Positions 1 to 13,885 are shown, counted from the stretch's first letter. The stretch: DNA of 64,000 bases from Salvelinus alpinus (GCF_045679555.1 NC_092099.1:13654076-13718075); one strand, 5' to 3'. The notes: generated by a model from the letters alone, not told the origin. Program-made: numbers and translations.

Positions 1-327
1 ATTATTTTCATCATTGTGTCAAGAGATATAGTACTAAAACACTTGAGTGTCTCCCTTGATCCTAAGTCCTGGCAGAGTTGTGCAGACTCGGGACAACTGA
101 GCTTTGGAGGAATACGCAGATTTAAAGAGGAGTCTGTAATTTGCTTTCTAATGATCATGATCTTTTCCTCAAAGAAGTTCATGAATTTATCACTGCTGAA
201 GTGAAAGCCATCCTCTCTTGGGGAATGCTGCTTTTTAGTTAGCTTTGCGACAGTAAGGCGGGGCTTTACCTAGCAAAGACTTATAGATGACCTGGAGCCA
301 GGTTTGGCGCCGAATATGTAGCGAGGG

Positions 328-1592
328 TCAGCCAATGAGAGCATACAGGTCGCAGTGGTGGGTGGTATATGGGGCTTTGGTCACAAAACGGATGGCACTG
401 TGATAGAACACATCCAGGTTGCTGAGTAGAGTGTCTGAGGCTATTTTGTAAATGACATCGCCAAAGTCAAGGATCGGTAGGTAAGTCAGTTTTACGAGAG
501 TATATTTGTAACCATGCGTGAATAAGGCTTTGTTGCGAAATAGGAAGCCGATTCTAGATTTAATTTTGGATTGGAAATGCTTAATGTGAGTGTTGTATGG
601 CATTGAAGCTCGTTTGGAGGTTTGTTAACACAGAGTCCATAGAAGGGCCACATGTATACAGAATGGTGTCGTCTGCGTAGAGGTGGATTAGAGAGTCACC
701 AGCAGCAAGAGAGACATCATTGATGTATACAGAGAAAAGAGTCGGCTCGAGAATTGAACCCTGTGGCACCCTCATAGAGGCTGCCAGAGGTCCGCGCAAC
801 AGGCCCTCCGATTTGACACACTGAACTCTATCTGAAAAGTAGTTGGTGAACCAGGCGAGTCATTCATTTGAGAAACCAAGGCGATTGAGTCTGCCGATAA
901 GAATGAGGTGATTGACAGAGTTGAAAGCCTTGGCCAGGTCGATGAAGATGGCTGCACAGTACTGTCTTTTATCGATGGCGGTTATGATATCGTTCAGTAC
1001 CTTGAGCATGGCTGAGGTGCACCCATGACCAGCTCAGAAACCAGATTGCATAGTGGAGAAGGTACGGTGGGATTCGAAATGGTCTGTGATCTGTTTGTTA
1101 ACTTGGCTTTTGAAGATTTTAGAAAGGCAAGGCAGGATGGATATAGGTCTGTAACAGTTTGGGTCTAGAGTGTCTCCCCCTTTGAAGAGGGGGATGACCG
1201 CGGCAGCTTTCCAATCTTTGGGGATCTCAGACGATACGAAAGAGAGGTTGAACAGGCTAGAAATAGGGGTTGCAACAATGTTGGCGGATAATTTTAGAAA
1301 GAGAGGGTCCAGATTATCTAGCCCAGCTGATTTGTAGGGATCCAGATTTTGCAGCTCTTTCAGAACATCAGCAGTCTGGATTTGGGTGAAGGAGAAGTGC
1401 GGGGGGGCTTGGGCAGGTTGCTGCAGGGGGTGCAGAGCTGTTGCCCGGGGTAGGGGTAGCCAGGTGGAAAGCATGGCAAGCCGTAGAAAAATGCTTATTG
1501 AAATTATCGATTATCGTAGATTTATCGGTGGTGACAGTGTTTCCTAGCCTCAGGGCAGTGTGCGGCTGGGAGGAGGTGCTCTTATTCTCCAT
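328..1592 (-). pseudogene. Reverse transcriptase remnant of the LINE
   Basis: Minus-strand translation in shifting frames shows the classical non-LTR RT blocks. The frame at 1474-1034 has the N-terminal fingers with FKGGDTLDPNCYRPISIL. The frame at 799-581 has VPQGSI followed by the catalytic YADD box (LYADDTILY). Further C-terminal sequence lies at 603-328. At least three frame changes separate the pieces, and part of the RT between block 2 and the QG block is read only in another frame (957-772). The enzyme would copy the LINE RNA at the nicked target; this copy cannot make it. It has no relation to host genes. Confidence 0.85.
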
Positions 1593-1876
1593 GGACTTTA
1601 CAGTGTCCCAAAACTTTTTGGAATTAGTGGTACAGGATGCACATTTCTATTTGAAAAAGCTAGCCTTAGCTTTCCTAACTGCCTGTGTATATTGGTTCCT
1701 GACTTCCCTGAAAAGTTGCATATCGCGGGCGCTATTCGATGCAATTGCAGAACTCCACAGGATGTTTTTGTGCTGGTCAAGGGCAGTCAAGTCTGGGGTG
1801 AACCAAGGGCTATATCTGTTCTTAGTTCAATTTTTTTTTAAATGGGGCATGCTTATTTAAGATGGTGAGGAAAGCA

Positions 1877-2876
1877 CTTTTAACTTCTTTCAGCTAGGGG
1901 GCAGAATTTTTATGTTTGGAAAAATAACGTTCCCAAGGTAAACAGACTATTTCTCAGGCTCAGATAGTAGAATATGCATATAATTGACAGATTAGGATAG
2001 AAAACACTCTAAAGTTTCCAAAACTGTCAAAATATTGTCTGTGAGTATAACAGAACTGATTTTGCAGGCGAAAACCTTTTTTTATCCCTGTTCCATTCCT
2101 TGCCCCTCCTCCATTTAAAGGGGTATCAACCAGATTCCTTTTCCAATGGCTTCCTCAGGCTGTGACTAGGCTTTAGACATAGTTTCAAGCTTTTATTTTG
2201 AAAAATGAGCGAGATTTATCAAAACGCGTCAGGTGTCCTTTGATTAGTTCCTGCGCAGGAGAGATGTGGCTCGACATTTTCTTTCTCTGTAGTATTGAAC
2301 AGTTTACCGTCCGGTTGAAATATGATCGATTATGTATGTTAAAAACAAGCTGAGGATTGATTATAAAAAACCTTTGACATGTTTCTACGAACATTACGGA
2401 TACTTTTTGGAATTTTCGTCTGCCCTTCAGTACCGGAACGGGCTTGTGGTTTTCTGAACATAACGTGCAAACCAAATGGCGGTTTTGGTTATAAAACGAA
2501 TCTTTATCGAACAAAAATAACATTTATTGTGTAACTGGGAGTCTCGTGAGTGCAAACATCCAGAGATTTTCAAAGGTAAGCGATTCATTTTATTGCTTTT
2601 CTGACTTTCGTGACCAAGCTAATTTAAGGCTAGCTGTTCTAGCAGTGATTGATACACTCACAAACGCTTGGATTGCTTTCGCTGTAAAGCATATTTTCTA
2701 AATCTGACACGATAGGTGGATTAACAACAAGCTAAGCTGTGTTTTGGTATATTTCACTTGTGATTCCATGATTATAAATATTTTTAGTATTATTTTTGAA
2801 TTTGGCGCTCTGTAATTCAGAGGTTGTTTACGAAAATTATCCCGTAAAAAAGGGATCCGTGCGGCAAGAGGTTAAA
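1877..2876. mobile_element. Non-autonomous piggyBac-like MITE (TTAA-flanked) inside the LINE
   Basis: The block starts with TTAACTTCTT and ends with AAGAGGTTAA, giving short inverted ends bounded by TTAA at 1877-1880 and 2873-2876. The LINE reads smoothly when the block plus one TTAA is removed, so this is a real insertion. It contains no transposase; the 112-codon frame inside it (2523-2185, minus) resembles nothing I recognise. The piggyBac assignment rests on the TTAA target and the short TIR only. Confidence 0.7.
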
Positions 2877-2910
2877 GAGCAACCAGGCATCCTCTACTGA
2901 CGGAATGAGG

Positions 2911-3545
2911 TCAATATCCTTCCAGGACGATTAGAAAGGCCTGCTTGCTGAAGTGTTTTAGGGAGCATCTGACAGTGATGAGGGCTGGTCGTTTGACCGC
3001 GGACCCATTACGGACGCAGGCAATGAGGCAGTGATCACTGAGATCCTGGTTGAAGACAGCAGATGTGTATTTAGAGGGAAAGTTGGTCAGGATGATATCT
3101 AAGACGGTGCCCATGGTTACGGATTTAGGGTTGTACCTGGTGGGTTCCTCGATAATTTGTGTGAGATTGAGGGCATCTAGCTTAGATTGTAGGACGGCCG
3201 GGGTGTTAAGCATGTCCCAGTTTAGGTCACATAACAGTACGAACTCTGAAGATAGATGGGGGCAATCAATTCACATATGGTGTCCAGGGCACAGCTGGGG
3301 GCTGAGGGGGGGTCTATAACAAGCGGCAACAGTAAGAGACTTGTTTCTGGAAAGGTGGATTTTTAAAAGTAGAAGCTCGAATTGTTTGGACACAGACCTG
3401 GATAGTATGACTGATCTCTGCAGGCTATCTCTGCAGTAGATTGCAACTCCCCCCCTTTGGCAGTTCTATCTTGTCGAAAAATGTTGTAGTTGGGGATGGA
3501 TATTTCAGGAGTTTTGGTGGGCTTCCTAAGCCAGGATTCAGACAC
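2911..3545 (-). pseudogene. APE-type endonuclease remnant of the LINE
   Basis: The minus-strand frame 3545-3363 begins with a SESWL box followed by a FRQDRTAKGG segment, the usual N-terminal half of LINE endonucleases. The frame 3213-2911 holds the C-terminal half with the LDIILTN segment and an SDH triad motif (LSDHCLIACVR). The enzyme would nick target DNA to prime reverse transcription. The two halves are in different frames and the linking region (3214-3362) is damaged, so it is inactive. Confidence 0.8.
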
Positions 3546-4911
3546 TGCTAGGACATCAGGGTTGGTGGAGTGTGCTAAAGCCGTGACTAAAACAAACTTG
3601 AGAGGAGGCTTCTGATGTTAACATGCATGAAACCAAGGCTTTTATGGTTACAGAAGTCAACAAATGAGAGCGCCTGGGGAATGGGAGTGGTGCTGGGGGC
3701 TGTAGGACCTGGGTTAACCTCTACATCACCAGAGGAACAGAGGAGTAGTAGGAGAAGGGTACGGCTAAAGGCTATAAGAACTGGTCATCTAGTGCGTTCG
3801 GAACAGAGAGTAAAAGGAACAGATTTCTGGGCGTGGAAGAATAGATTCATGGCATAATGTACAGACAAGGGAATGGTAGGATGTGAGTACAGTGGAGGTA
3901 AAACTAGGCATTGAGTGACGATGAGAGAGGTTTTGTCTCTAGAGGCACCAGGTAAGCCATGTGAGGTCACCGCATGTGTGGGGGGTGGGACAAAAGGGAA
4001 ATCTAAGGCGTATTGGGCAGGGCTGGGGGCTCTACAGTGAAATAAGACAATAATCACTAACCAAAACAGCAATAGACAAGGCATATTGACATTAGGGAGA
4101 GGCATGTGTAGCCGAGTGATCATAGGATCCTATGAGTAGCAATAGGTGAGTCAGGGAGCCGATTCAGTAGTCGCTACTACGCTAGGCGAGCTGGAGACAC
4201 AGCGATTCAGGCAACTAGCGGGCCGGGGCTAGCAGATGGGCCTTTGGCGACGTGGCAACGGAAGAGCCTGTTGAAACCACCTTGGACGATTACTTCCGCA
4301 GACCAGTCGTGATGGATCGGCGGGGCTCCGTGTCGGCAGTAAAGGGTCCAGGCCAATTGGCAAAAGAGGTATTGTAGCCCAAGAATTAACTGGTGGACCT
4401 CCTCAGCTAGCCGGGAAATGGGCCTAGCTCAAGGCTAGCTCAAGGCTAACTGGTGCTTGCTTTGGGACAGAGACGTTAGCCAGGAGTAGCCACTCGGGTT
4501 GCAGCTAGTGAGTTGCGATGATCCGGTGTAAAGGTTCAGAGCTTTTGTTAGGAATCCGGAGATGTGGTAGAGAAAAGCAGTCCGATATGCTCTAGGTTGA
4601 TATCGCACTGTGCAGACTGGCAGGTATTGACCGAGCTGAGGCTGGCTGGTGTCCGAGTTAACGGTGAAGACCGCTAGATGGCTAGCTCCTGATGAGGTTT
4701 CCGGTTCTAAAGTATAAAAATAGCAGATCCGTACCACATTGAGTGAGGTGGGTTGCTGGAGAGTATATTCAGTCCATAGATGGAAAGTGAGATGAAAAAA
4801 TATACACGACAAGAAAATAAAAAAGAGGAAAACGATATTTACACGGGACAGGATGGGACAAGACAAAACACACGTCCGACTGCTACGCCATCTTGGAATA
4901 TCATGATAAAT

Positions 4912-5203
4912 GAACTTTTAACAAGGCATACCTGTTAGTTGAAATGCATTCCTGGTGACTAATTCATGAAGCTGGTTGAGAGAATGCCAAGAATGTGCAA
5001 AGCTGTCATCAAGGCAAAGGGTGGCTACTTTGAAGAATCTCAAATATAAGATTTTTTTTTACATTTTTTGGGTTACTACATGATTCCATATGTGTTATTT
5101 TATAGTTTTGATGTTTTCACTATTATTCTACAATGTAGAAAATTGTCAAAATAAAGAAAAACCCTGAAATGAGTAGGTGTGTCCAGACATTTGACTGGTA
5201 CTG

Positions 5204-5205
<2 letters not shown>
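4912..5205 (+). mobile_element. 3' fragment of a Tc1-like element (same family as 32895-34081 and 50254-51315)
   Basis: The last about 290 bp match the ends of the copies at 33840-34081 and 51020-51315. They include the segment encoding the transposase C-terminus and the terminal inverted repeat ending in GACTGGTACTGTA. The 5' part is missing where it abuts the LINE end. The terminal TA runs straight into the TATG microsatellite. Confidence 0.85.
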
Positions 5206-5235
<30 letters not shown>

Positions 5236-5319
5236 TGTATGTATGTATGTATGTATGTATGTATGTATGTATGTATGTATGTATGTATGTATGTATGTAT
5301 GTATGTATGTATGTATGTA
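5204..5319. repeat. (TATG)n microsatellite, first block
   Basis: About 115 bp of almost pure TATG units, between the Tc1 fragment ending at 5205 and the Tc1-like element starting at 5318. The open frames read through it (tandem Tyr-Ile-His-Thr or Cys-Met-Tyr-Val) are repeat artefacts. Confidence 0.97.
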
Positions 5320-6916
5320 CAGTGGGGCAAAAAAGTATTTAGTCAGCCACCAATTGTGCAAGTTCTCCCACTTAAAAAGATGAGAGAGGCCTGTAATTTT
5401 CATCATAGGTACACTTCAACTATGACAGACAAAATGAGAAAGGAAAATCCAGAAAATCACATTGTAGGATTTTTTATGAATTTATTTGCAAATTATGGTG
5501 GAAAATAAGTATTTGGTCACCTACAAACAAGCAAGATTTCTGGCTCTCACAGACCTGTAACTTCTTCTTTAAGATGCTCCTCTGTCCTCCACTCGTTACC
5601 TGTATTAATGGCACCTGTTTGAACTTGTTATCAGTATAAAAGCCCCCTGTCCACAACCTCAAACAGTCACACTCCAAACTCCACTATGGCCAAGACCAAA
5701 GAGCTGTCAAAGGACACCAGAAACAAAATTGTAGACCTGCACCAGGCTGGGAAGACTGAATCTGCAATAGGTAAGCAGCTTGGTTTGAAGAAATCAACTG
5801 TGGGAGCAATTATTAGGAAATGGAAGACATACAAGACCACTGATAATCTCCCTCGATCTGGGGCTCCACGCAAGATCTCACCCCGTGGGGTCAAAATGAT
5901 CACAACGGTGAGCAAAAATCCCAGAACCACACGGGGGGACCTAGTGAATGACCTGCAGAGAGCTGGGACCAAAGTAACAAAGCCTACCATCAGTAACACA
6001 CTACGCCGCCAGTGACTCAAATCCTGCAGTGCCAGACGTGTCCCCCTGCTTAAGCCAGTACATGTCCAGGCCCGTCTGAAGTTTGCTAGAGAGCATTTGG
6101 ATGATCCAGAAGAAGATTGGGAGAATGTCAGATGAAACCCAAAAATATATTTTTTGGTAAAAACTCAACTCGTTGTGTTTGGAGGACAAAGAATGCTGAG
6201 TTGCATCCAAAGAACACCATACCTACTGTGAAGCATGGGGGTGGAAACATCATGCTTTAGGGCTGTTTTTCTGCAAAGGGACCAGGACGACTCATCCGTG
6301 TAAAGGAAAGAATGAATGGGGCCATGTATCGTGAGATTTTGAGTGAAAACCTCCTTCCATCAGCAAGGGCATTGAAGATGAAACATGGCTGGGTCTTTCA
6401 GCATGACAATGATCCCAAACACACCGCCCGGGCAACGAAGGAGTGGCTTCGTAAGAAGCATTTCAAGGTCCTGGAGTGGCCTAGCCAGTCTCCAGATCTC
6501 AACCCCATAGAAAATCTTTGGAGGGAGTTGAAAGTCCGTGTTGCCCAGCAACAGCCCCAAAACATCACTGCTCTAGAGGAGATCTGCATGGAGGAATGGG
6601 CCAAAATACCAGCAACACTGTGTGAAAACCTTGTGAAGACTTACAGAAAACGTTTGACGTCTGTCATTGCCAACAAAGGGTATATAACAAAGTATTGAGA
6701 TAAACTTTTGTTATTGACCAAATACTTATTTTCCACCATCATTTGCAAATAAATTCATAAAAAATCCTACAATGTGATTTTCTGGATTTTATTTTCTCAT
6801 TTTGTCTGTCATAGTTGAAGTGTACCTATGATGAAAATTACAGGCCTCTCTCATCTTTTTAAGTGGGAGAACTTGCACAATTGGTGGCTGACTAAATACT
6901 TTTTTGCCCCACTGTA
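5318..6916 (+). mobile_element. Full-length Tc1-like transposon A
   Basis: The element begins TACAGTGGGGCAAAAAAG and ends with the inverse, CTTTTTTGCCCCACTGTA. Its inverted repeats are about 200 bp long, the IR/DR organisation of fish Tc1 elements, and the TA duplication sits at each end. Length is 1.6 kb. A transposase pseudogene lies between the repeats. Confidence 0.95.
5686..6698 (+). pseudogene. Broken Tc1-like transposase of element A
   Basis: The start ATG at 5686 opens a 109-codon frame with the N-terminal paired-like helix-turn-helix region ([20 protein letters not shown]). It stops at 6013-6015. The C-terminal part is read from 6312 to 6698 and keeps the second catalytic aspartate in DNDPKHT and the glutamate in NPIENLW. 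Compared with element B, about eight bases are missing near 6127, at the first catalytic aspartate (the WSDET box). A further stop replaces Trp near 6259. The enzyme would cut and paste the element at TA; this copy is dead. Confidence 0.92.
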
Positions 6917-6958
6917 TGTATGTATGTATATGTATGTATATGTATGTATGTATGTATG

Positions 6959-6960
<2 letters not shown>
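6915..6960. repeat. (TATG)n microsatellite, second block
   Basis: About 46 bp of TATG with some TATA interruptions, between the right end of Tc1 element A and the left end of element B. Confidence 0.93.
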
Positions 6961-8565
<1,605 letters not shown>

Positions 8566-8567
<2 letters not shown>

Positions 8568-8610
8568 TGTATGTATGTATGTATGTATGCATGCATGTAT
8601 GTATGTATGT
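8566..8610. repeat. (TATG)n microsatellite, third block
   Basis: About 45 bp of TATG with two CATG variants following the right end of Tc1 element B. Confidence 0.93.
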
Positions 8611-10792
8611 GAATGTTGTGTCATACACGGTGCATTTGAAAAAGAGACCTAGCTCTCAATATGTCCCTGTTAAAAGAAAGGTACAAATATAAATAATAAG
8701 AAAATAACATTGAGAGACAATAATCATGATTTTTTGCCAAATGCTATATATCCGCCTCACTCTCAGATAAATAAATAGTACGGCTAGGTTTGACACAGTC
8801 AAATGTAAATAAAAAACTACATTTTTAATAAAGAAATGTATACATTTTTATTTTATATTTTGGTCATTTAGCAGGCAAATATACAGGATACAAACATTCC
8901 ATTCCAGGTAAACGATGGATATATACAGCATATAGCATTTAGCAAAAAATACAACTATTAATTAATTCATACACATCTAAAAACAGTAATATTTTACTCA
9001 CACATGAAGGTACCCCTAACTAAGCAAATATTTCTGATGAAAAAAAACCGCGAAAAATTGGTGGATATAGCGTTTTGGAAATGAACTCTTAATTTCCTTC
9101 ACTCAGGGAATTCAGAATGTACCTAAGATAACATATGCCAGAACTTCATCCCACATTGCAAATATTTTTGTGTAAACACTCATCCTCTTATATTTCCAGG
9201 GCCTGCTGTAGGCAATAGCGACATAAGCGACCACTTATATATATTTTGAAGAACTCAGTCGGAGCCTCAACTTACTGTTGAGACTTAGAATAGTAGAATA
9301 CACAATGTGCAATTTCATAATGTGGTTGTTCGTCAGCAGTTTTCTCTTGTTAAGTCAGTCACTGACACTCACTCAATTAGCCCATGTCAAGAACAACATT
9401 TAACTTAGGGCCCCCAACAGGCTAGGGCCGGCCCTGTGTATTTCCCTGATGGAAACTGGATGTAGATTTTGAGTGCTTTAGAAATGTAAAGATCATGACA
9501 GAATTACAGTGGAAAATTGCCAATACTCATGGTTTGAATGGCAGCCATCTTTGTTATTGAATAGTTAATAACTATGTAGTTCTTATGGTCCCCCAGACGT
9601 CGCTGTCGGTGCATCAACCAGCTCCTCTCTTTGCTCTCCTTTTGTTTTTGAACTAATGCAAAGTAATAGACTGAACACATGAAGCAGAACTGGCACGGAT
9701 CCAGCCAGTCACACCCCCAGGGAAGGCAGTGCTACAGTAGTTTCACAATTAAGCAAACAAAGAAAATTCAGCAAAATGCTTCCTGGAGGAAAATCATAAC
9801 ATTTCCAAAGGTTAGATTTTTTTTCTTTCTCACAACTTACAAAACTATTTGGTTCCCTTGTTTGTCATCCACAATACTGTGAAAATGCCTCTTTCTGAAT
9901 GCTTCCCCTGAAGAAGCAGGTTGTCTGAAGACAAGAAGGTCACATGGATTCTACACAGACTGTCACCTTGCAATAGGTCATGTCTGATGCCATTCAGCTT
10001 GACTAACATACCTGCTTTTGGATTTTACCAGTTTTTTTTTATTGCAGTTGCCCTGAGTAAATGTGTATTGAAACACATCATCAAATGATCTGATGAGCTC
10101 TGACTAGTAAATGTAACGGCTATAGCACTCAGATGATAAACCACACATTAAGTATGATACTGTACAGAACATAGCTGGTCAAATATTAATTGTAAACTTG
10201 TGATATTTTCTAAAAGAAAGGGAGCAGGAGAGGGAGAGAGTAAGGGGGACTAGTTGGAGTTGATCTTAACACACAAGCAGGTACTACTGTCTCCGATATT
10301 CTGTTTATTGAGATCTATCATGTGAAAAGTAACTTCAGATGTATGCACAACTCTCATGTAAGTAATGCATTTGTAAATGGGAAATGTGGAAAATTCATTA
10401 ATGCATGAGCCTATTTCAATATTTGGGATTGACCTTAAAATGAGGAGGGGCCAGCTGAGATGTGAGATGGATGAATGCAGAGAAAAGGGGAGACTTGATG
10501 GATTCTAGCATTACATAATCAATTGCTGGAATAGTTGGTTTTCTCAAACTTGAACAGGCTCTTACTGAATTGAAATGTTCCATCAAGTATGAGTAAGTGT
10601 TTGGAGTGTATGGCTCTCAAAAAGCAGGACTTGATGTTGGAAGTATAATTGGCAATAATGGAAAAGAGGCACGTCCCTTGTGTTTTTTCCACAAGTATTG
10701 TGAGTGTGGCCATGTTAAGTTTACTATAGGTGGATGAGATGTGAAAATGTCACAATATTTGATAGAAAGTATCCCTCAATGTGAAGATTGTA
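8611..10792. other. Anonymous AT-rich intergenic sequence
   Basis: No gene, tRNA or clear transposon end was recognised. The first 80 bp (8625-8700) resemble the 3' tail of a LINE (an aagagacc...ctcaatatgtccctgtt segment also seen near 31690-31735). The rest is low in open frames and looks like ordinary vertebrate intergenic DNA. Confidence 0.6.
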
Positions 10793-10872
10793 TTTTTAAT
10801 TTCATTTATTTAACCTTTATTTAACTAGGCAAGTCAGTTGAGAACAAATTCTTATTGACAATGATGGCCTTG
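10793..10872 (-). repeat. SINE/LINE shared 3' tail fragment
   Basis: An approximately 80-bp copy of the tail common to salmonid HpaI SINEs and their partner LINE (tttaactaggcaagtcagtt, then acaaattcttattgacaatg), with no tRNA-like head. Confidence 0.8.
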
Positions 10873-11052
10873 TATGAGCCACTATTTCAATATTTCTTAT
10901 TTTTCCCTTTGTGATTTGACTTCCCAACAATTGTATGGAGTGCGAAGTACAATGAATACACAAAACATTGAAGGTTGTTCTTACAGATCATGATTAAATG
11001 ACAAATGCATTGGAATGGAGACATTTAATTCGTAACATTTCTTATCAGTATA

Positions 11053-11467
11053 AGGGCACAGGGCGAGACCCAGATGCAGCACACGGGAGGCAGATGGTTC
11101 GAGTCTCTGATATTTATTATAATCCAAGGGGCAGGCAAGAGAATGGTCGTGGACAGGCAAAAGTTCATAACAAGGTCAGAGTCCAGGAGGTACAGAGTGG
11201 CAGGCAGGCTTGAGGTCAGGGCAGGCAGTATGGTCAGGCAGGCGGGTTCAGAGTCAAGGCAGGCAAGGGTCAAAACCGGGAGGACGAGCAAAAGAGAGAA
11301 GATAAAGCAGGAGCACGGACAAACATGCTAGTTGACTTGAGAAGACGAACTGGCAACAGACAAACAGGGAACACCGGAAAAAATACCCAGGGACTAATGG
11401 GAAAAACGGGTGACACCTGGAGGTGGGTGGAGAGTAAGACAGGTGAAACAAATCAGGGCGTGTCAAT
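11053..11467 (-). repeat. Probable LTR-retroelement fragment
   Basis: A GC-rich 415-bp block, unlike its surroundings, with recurring CAGGCAGG motifs. It ends at cagggcgtgtca, whose complement TGACACGCCCTG resembles the start of a salmonid LTR-type repeat. It has no coding capacity; the ORFs crossing it are artefacts. The LTR assignment is by recall and uncertain. Confidence 0.5.
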
Positions 11468-13439
11468 CAGTCGTTTTTTGGGGGGGAAAACCATACCCTC
11501 TTCACTCTAGGCAGTGGATACTTTTTTTGCAGTGTTAAAGTTAATTTCCTGCAATTCTACAAATTTTTCCATGACTCATGCCATGTTCATATGATATCTG
11601 TGTTAGAATGAATAACAAAATCAATGGGGGCCCCCTTGAGGTCAGGGTACCTGGGCACATGCCCTGTGTGCCTGGTCGGTAATTTGGTGATGATTAGGCC
11701 TACTACAAGGGTTAGATAGTTGGCTAGACTACCTTCCTTAGCAATCTACAACATGGTAGCTGACATGGGCTAATTAAGTGACTGAGATAACAACTAGAAA
11801 ACTGCTGATGCACTACCAAATTTCAAAACTGCACTACTAACAACAAGTTGAAACTACACTACTAACAATAAGTTGAGACCCCAACTGAAATGATAATAAA
11901 AATGTTTGGTCGGCAGCCCCCTAGCAGCTGCGGGCCCTATGCGCAGAACATAGTCTGCATATAGGATGATGCGGCTCTGGCTATGTGCCTCTTTCATCCC
12001 ACTGACAATGAGATGTTGAATGCCCCTGTGGAGAGGTGAATGCTATTCTTGTGTTCAACACAATGTGACAAGTTTTTTTTAACGTGAATTAATAAAACAT
12101 TCTGCGTAAAGTTGAATCTCATTCAGAAACACTTCATAACATCCATTGTGCGGGTGAGAGCTGCTTTTGTAGCATCCGCAGCGTGACTTGTGTTCAGCTC
12201 TCTCTATAGGACTAATGGAGCATACTTGTCCTTCCTCCTTGTTCCAAGCAAAAATCGGCTTACCCAAAATGCCCAAAACGCTAACACTATCTCTGAGGGA
12301 TATACAAGTATTATTTTGTAAGCCAGAGAATGGCGTATTCTTTACGGAAGTATAAAAGATTTAAGCTTTAGCTGGCAGCTTCTCTTCTTCTCTATTTGTA
12401 AGATCTAGCTTATAGCCTTATAGCCGTCACAGCAAATTGGGGGATCAAACTGACTTAATTGTTTGGTGACCTGGACATATACCCACACCAATTAGCTGAT
12501 GGGTTATTCTTTGGACTGGGTCAGTGTTATAGGGCTGTAATCAACACAAACACTTTGAGGCATTGGATAAGAGGGGCTAGCAAGATATTTAGGAATCCTT
12601 GCCTTAGTAGTCTACTTTTGAGTAATTACAATACAATAATTAAATGGCTTTTGATGAAAGACAGGCATATGACAAACAAAAAGCTAGATTTGCAATGACA
12701 CACCAGTGTAAAATGATCATTGAAATGATCATCTCTGACAGGCTACTCTGTGACAGATCTATGGATCTCTCTCTCTCTGCCTGTCCGTTGGAACATGTTT
12801 TGGTTTCTTGGAGATTTTTTGGCTCTGAGAGGGAGTCGACACTCACACTGAAGCCATTTGTTCTAAACCACCACACCACAAACCATGATGATCTTTTGTT
12901 TCCCTCCTGAAGAATTTGCCCAATCATTTTACTCCCAGGTTCCTGGCCCCTAGGCAGAGAGAGGGAAAAAGAGAAAGCGAGGGTGAGAGAGAGAGAAGGT
13001 GCCAGTGAAACAACTTACTGACCTGCGCCCCGTAAATTGTGCCCATCATTATCTACACAAGAGATTAGGAGTTCGTAATAGAGTTGACCAGTTTTATTCA
13101 AATGGCCGAGTCACGCTACAAAGCCATTGATAACGGATTGCAGATTTCCTTGTGCTTTGCTGTCCCGTAGTACTAGATCAGTCACACTATGAAGACATCC
13201 GGCAGTTAGTGGAGAGAGGCAAATCTACAGTACAAACCGTGCATGTTGTGGTGTTTGTCAGCCAGTGAAAGAGTCAACAAAACATGGGGGTTGGGCCCTG
13301 AGCCGCTCTGGGCTGGCCTTTTGGGCAAGGTGTGTCTTTGCATTAAGTTGCGCCCACTCAAATGACATTGCTAAAGAGCGAGAGGAAGTGGGAAGTAACT
13401 TTCTACAGCGTGTAAAAGATAAACACAGCAGACGTAATC
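11468..13439. other. Anonymous intergenic sequence
   Basis: No supported gene. It contains a purine-rich stretch of GA repeats at 12950-13005. The ORFs of fewer than 100 codons here match nothing I recognise. Confidence 0.55.
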
Positions 13440-13885
13440 TCCCGGGTGGCGCAGTGGTCTAGGGCACTGCATCGCAGTGCTAGCTGCGCCACCAGAGTCT
13501 CTGGGTTCGCGCCCAGGCTGGGCTGGGTTCGCGCCCAGGCTGGGCTGGGTTCGCGCCCAGGCTCTGTCGCAGCCGGCCGCAACCGGGAGATCCGTGGGGC
13601 GACGCACAATTGGCATAGCGTCGTCCGGGTTAGGGAGGGTTTGGCCGGTAGGGAGGGTTTGGCCGGTAGGGATATCCTTGTCTCAGTATGTAAAAAATAA
13701 AAAAAAAATAAAAAAAATGTAATAAAATGTATGCACTCTACTGTAAGTCGCTCTGGATAAGAGCGTCTGCTCTTGGCCGGTAGGGATATCCTTGTCTCAG
13801 TATGTAAAAATGTAATAAAATGTATGCACTCTACTGTAAGTCGCTCTGGATAAGAGCGTCTGCTAAATGACTAAAATGTAAATGT
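13440..13885 (+). mobile_element. tRNA-derived SINE with internally amplified segments
   Basis: The head has a tRNA-like A box (TGGCGCAGTGGTCTAGG, 13447-13463) and B-box-like GGTTCGCGCCC. The B box lies in a 22-bp unit repeated three times at 13501-13563. Further on, an 18-bp unit with tagggagggtttggccgg is doubled (13631-13668). The 3' part ending in taagtcgctctggataagag is present twice (about 13665-13771 and 13773-13866). The expected HpaI/SmaI-type body (cacaattggc, agcgtcgtccgggtt) links head and tail. A dispersed Pol III element; its amplified internal structure is unusual. Confidence 0.88.

Larger units (their letters stand above)
1..4890 (-). mobile_element. Decayed non-LTR retrotransposon (APE endonuclease + RT type, L2/CR1-like)
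   Basis: Reading the minus strand from about 4890 downward gives, in the expected order, a 5' region, an apurinic-type endonuclease remnant (about 3545-2911) and a reverse transcriptase remnant (about 1590-330). Every reading frame is interrupted by stops and frameshifts, so the copy is dead. Its continuity is broken by a 1-kb MITE at 1877-2876, and the LINE text resumes on the other side. The segment 1-240 looks like LINE-related sequence but joins abruptly at about 240, so it may come from another part of a related copy. The family assignment rests on motif recognition; the exact clade is uncertain. Confidence 0.85.

Noticed and set aside
1441..1860. 139-codon plus-strand frame
   Set aside because: It is antisense to the LINE reverse transcriptase region and has no protein-like motif.
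4435..4866. 143-codon minus-strand frame
   Set aside because: It lies in the 5' region of the decayed LINE; it could be an ORF1 remnant but I see no recognisable domain, so it is not called as a gene.
5100..5508. Open frames coding Tyr-Ile-His-Thr or Cys-Met-Tyr-Val repeats
   Set aside because: They are read through the TATG microsatellite on both strands; no start context, splice sites or homology.
13371..13722. Proline/glycine/arginine-rich frames on both strands
   Set aside because: They are translations of the amplified 22-bp unit inside the SINE.
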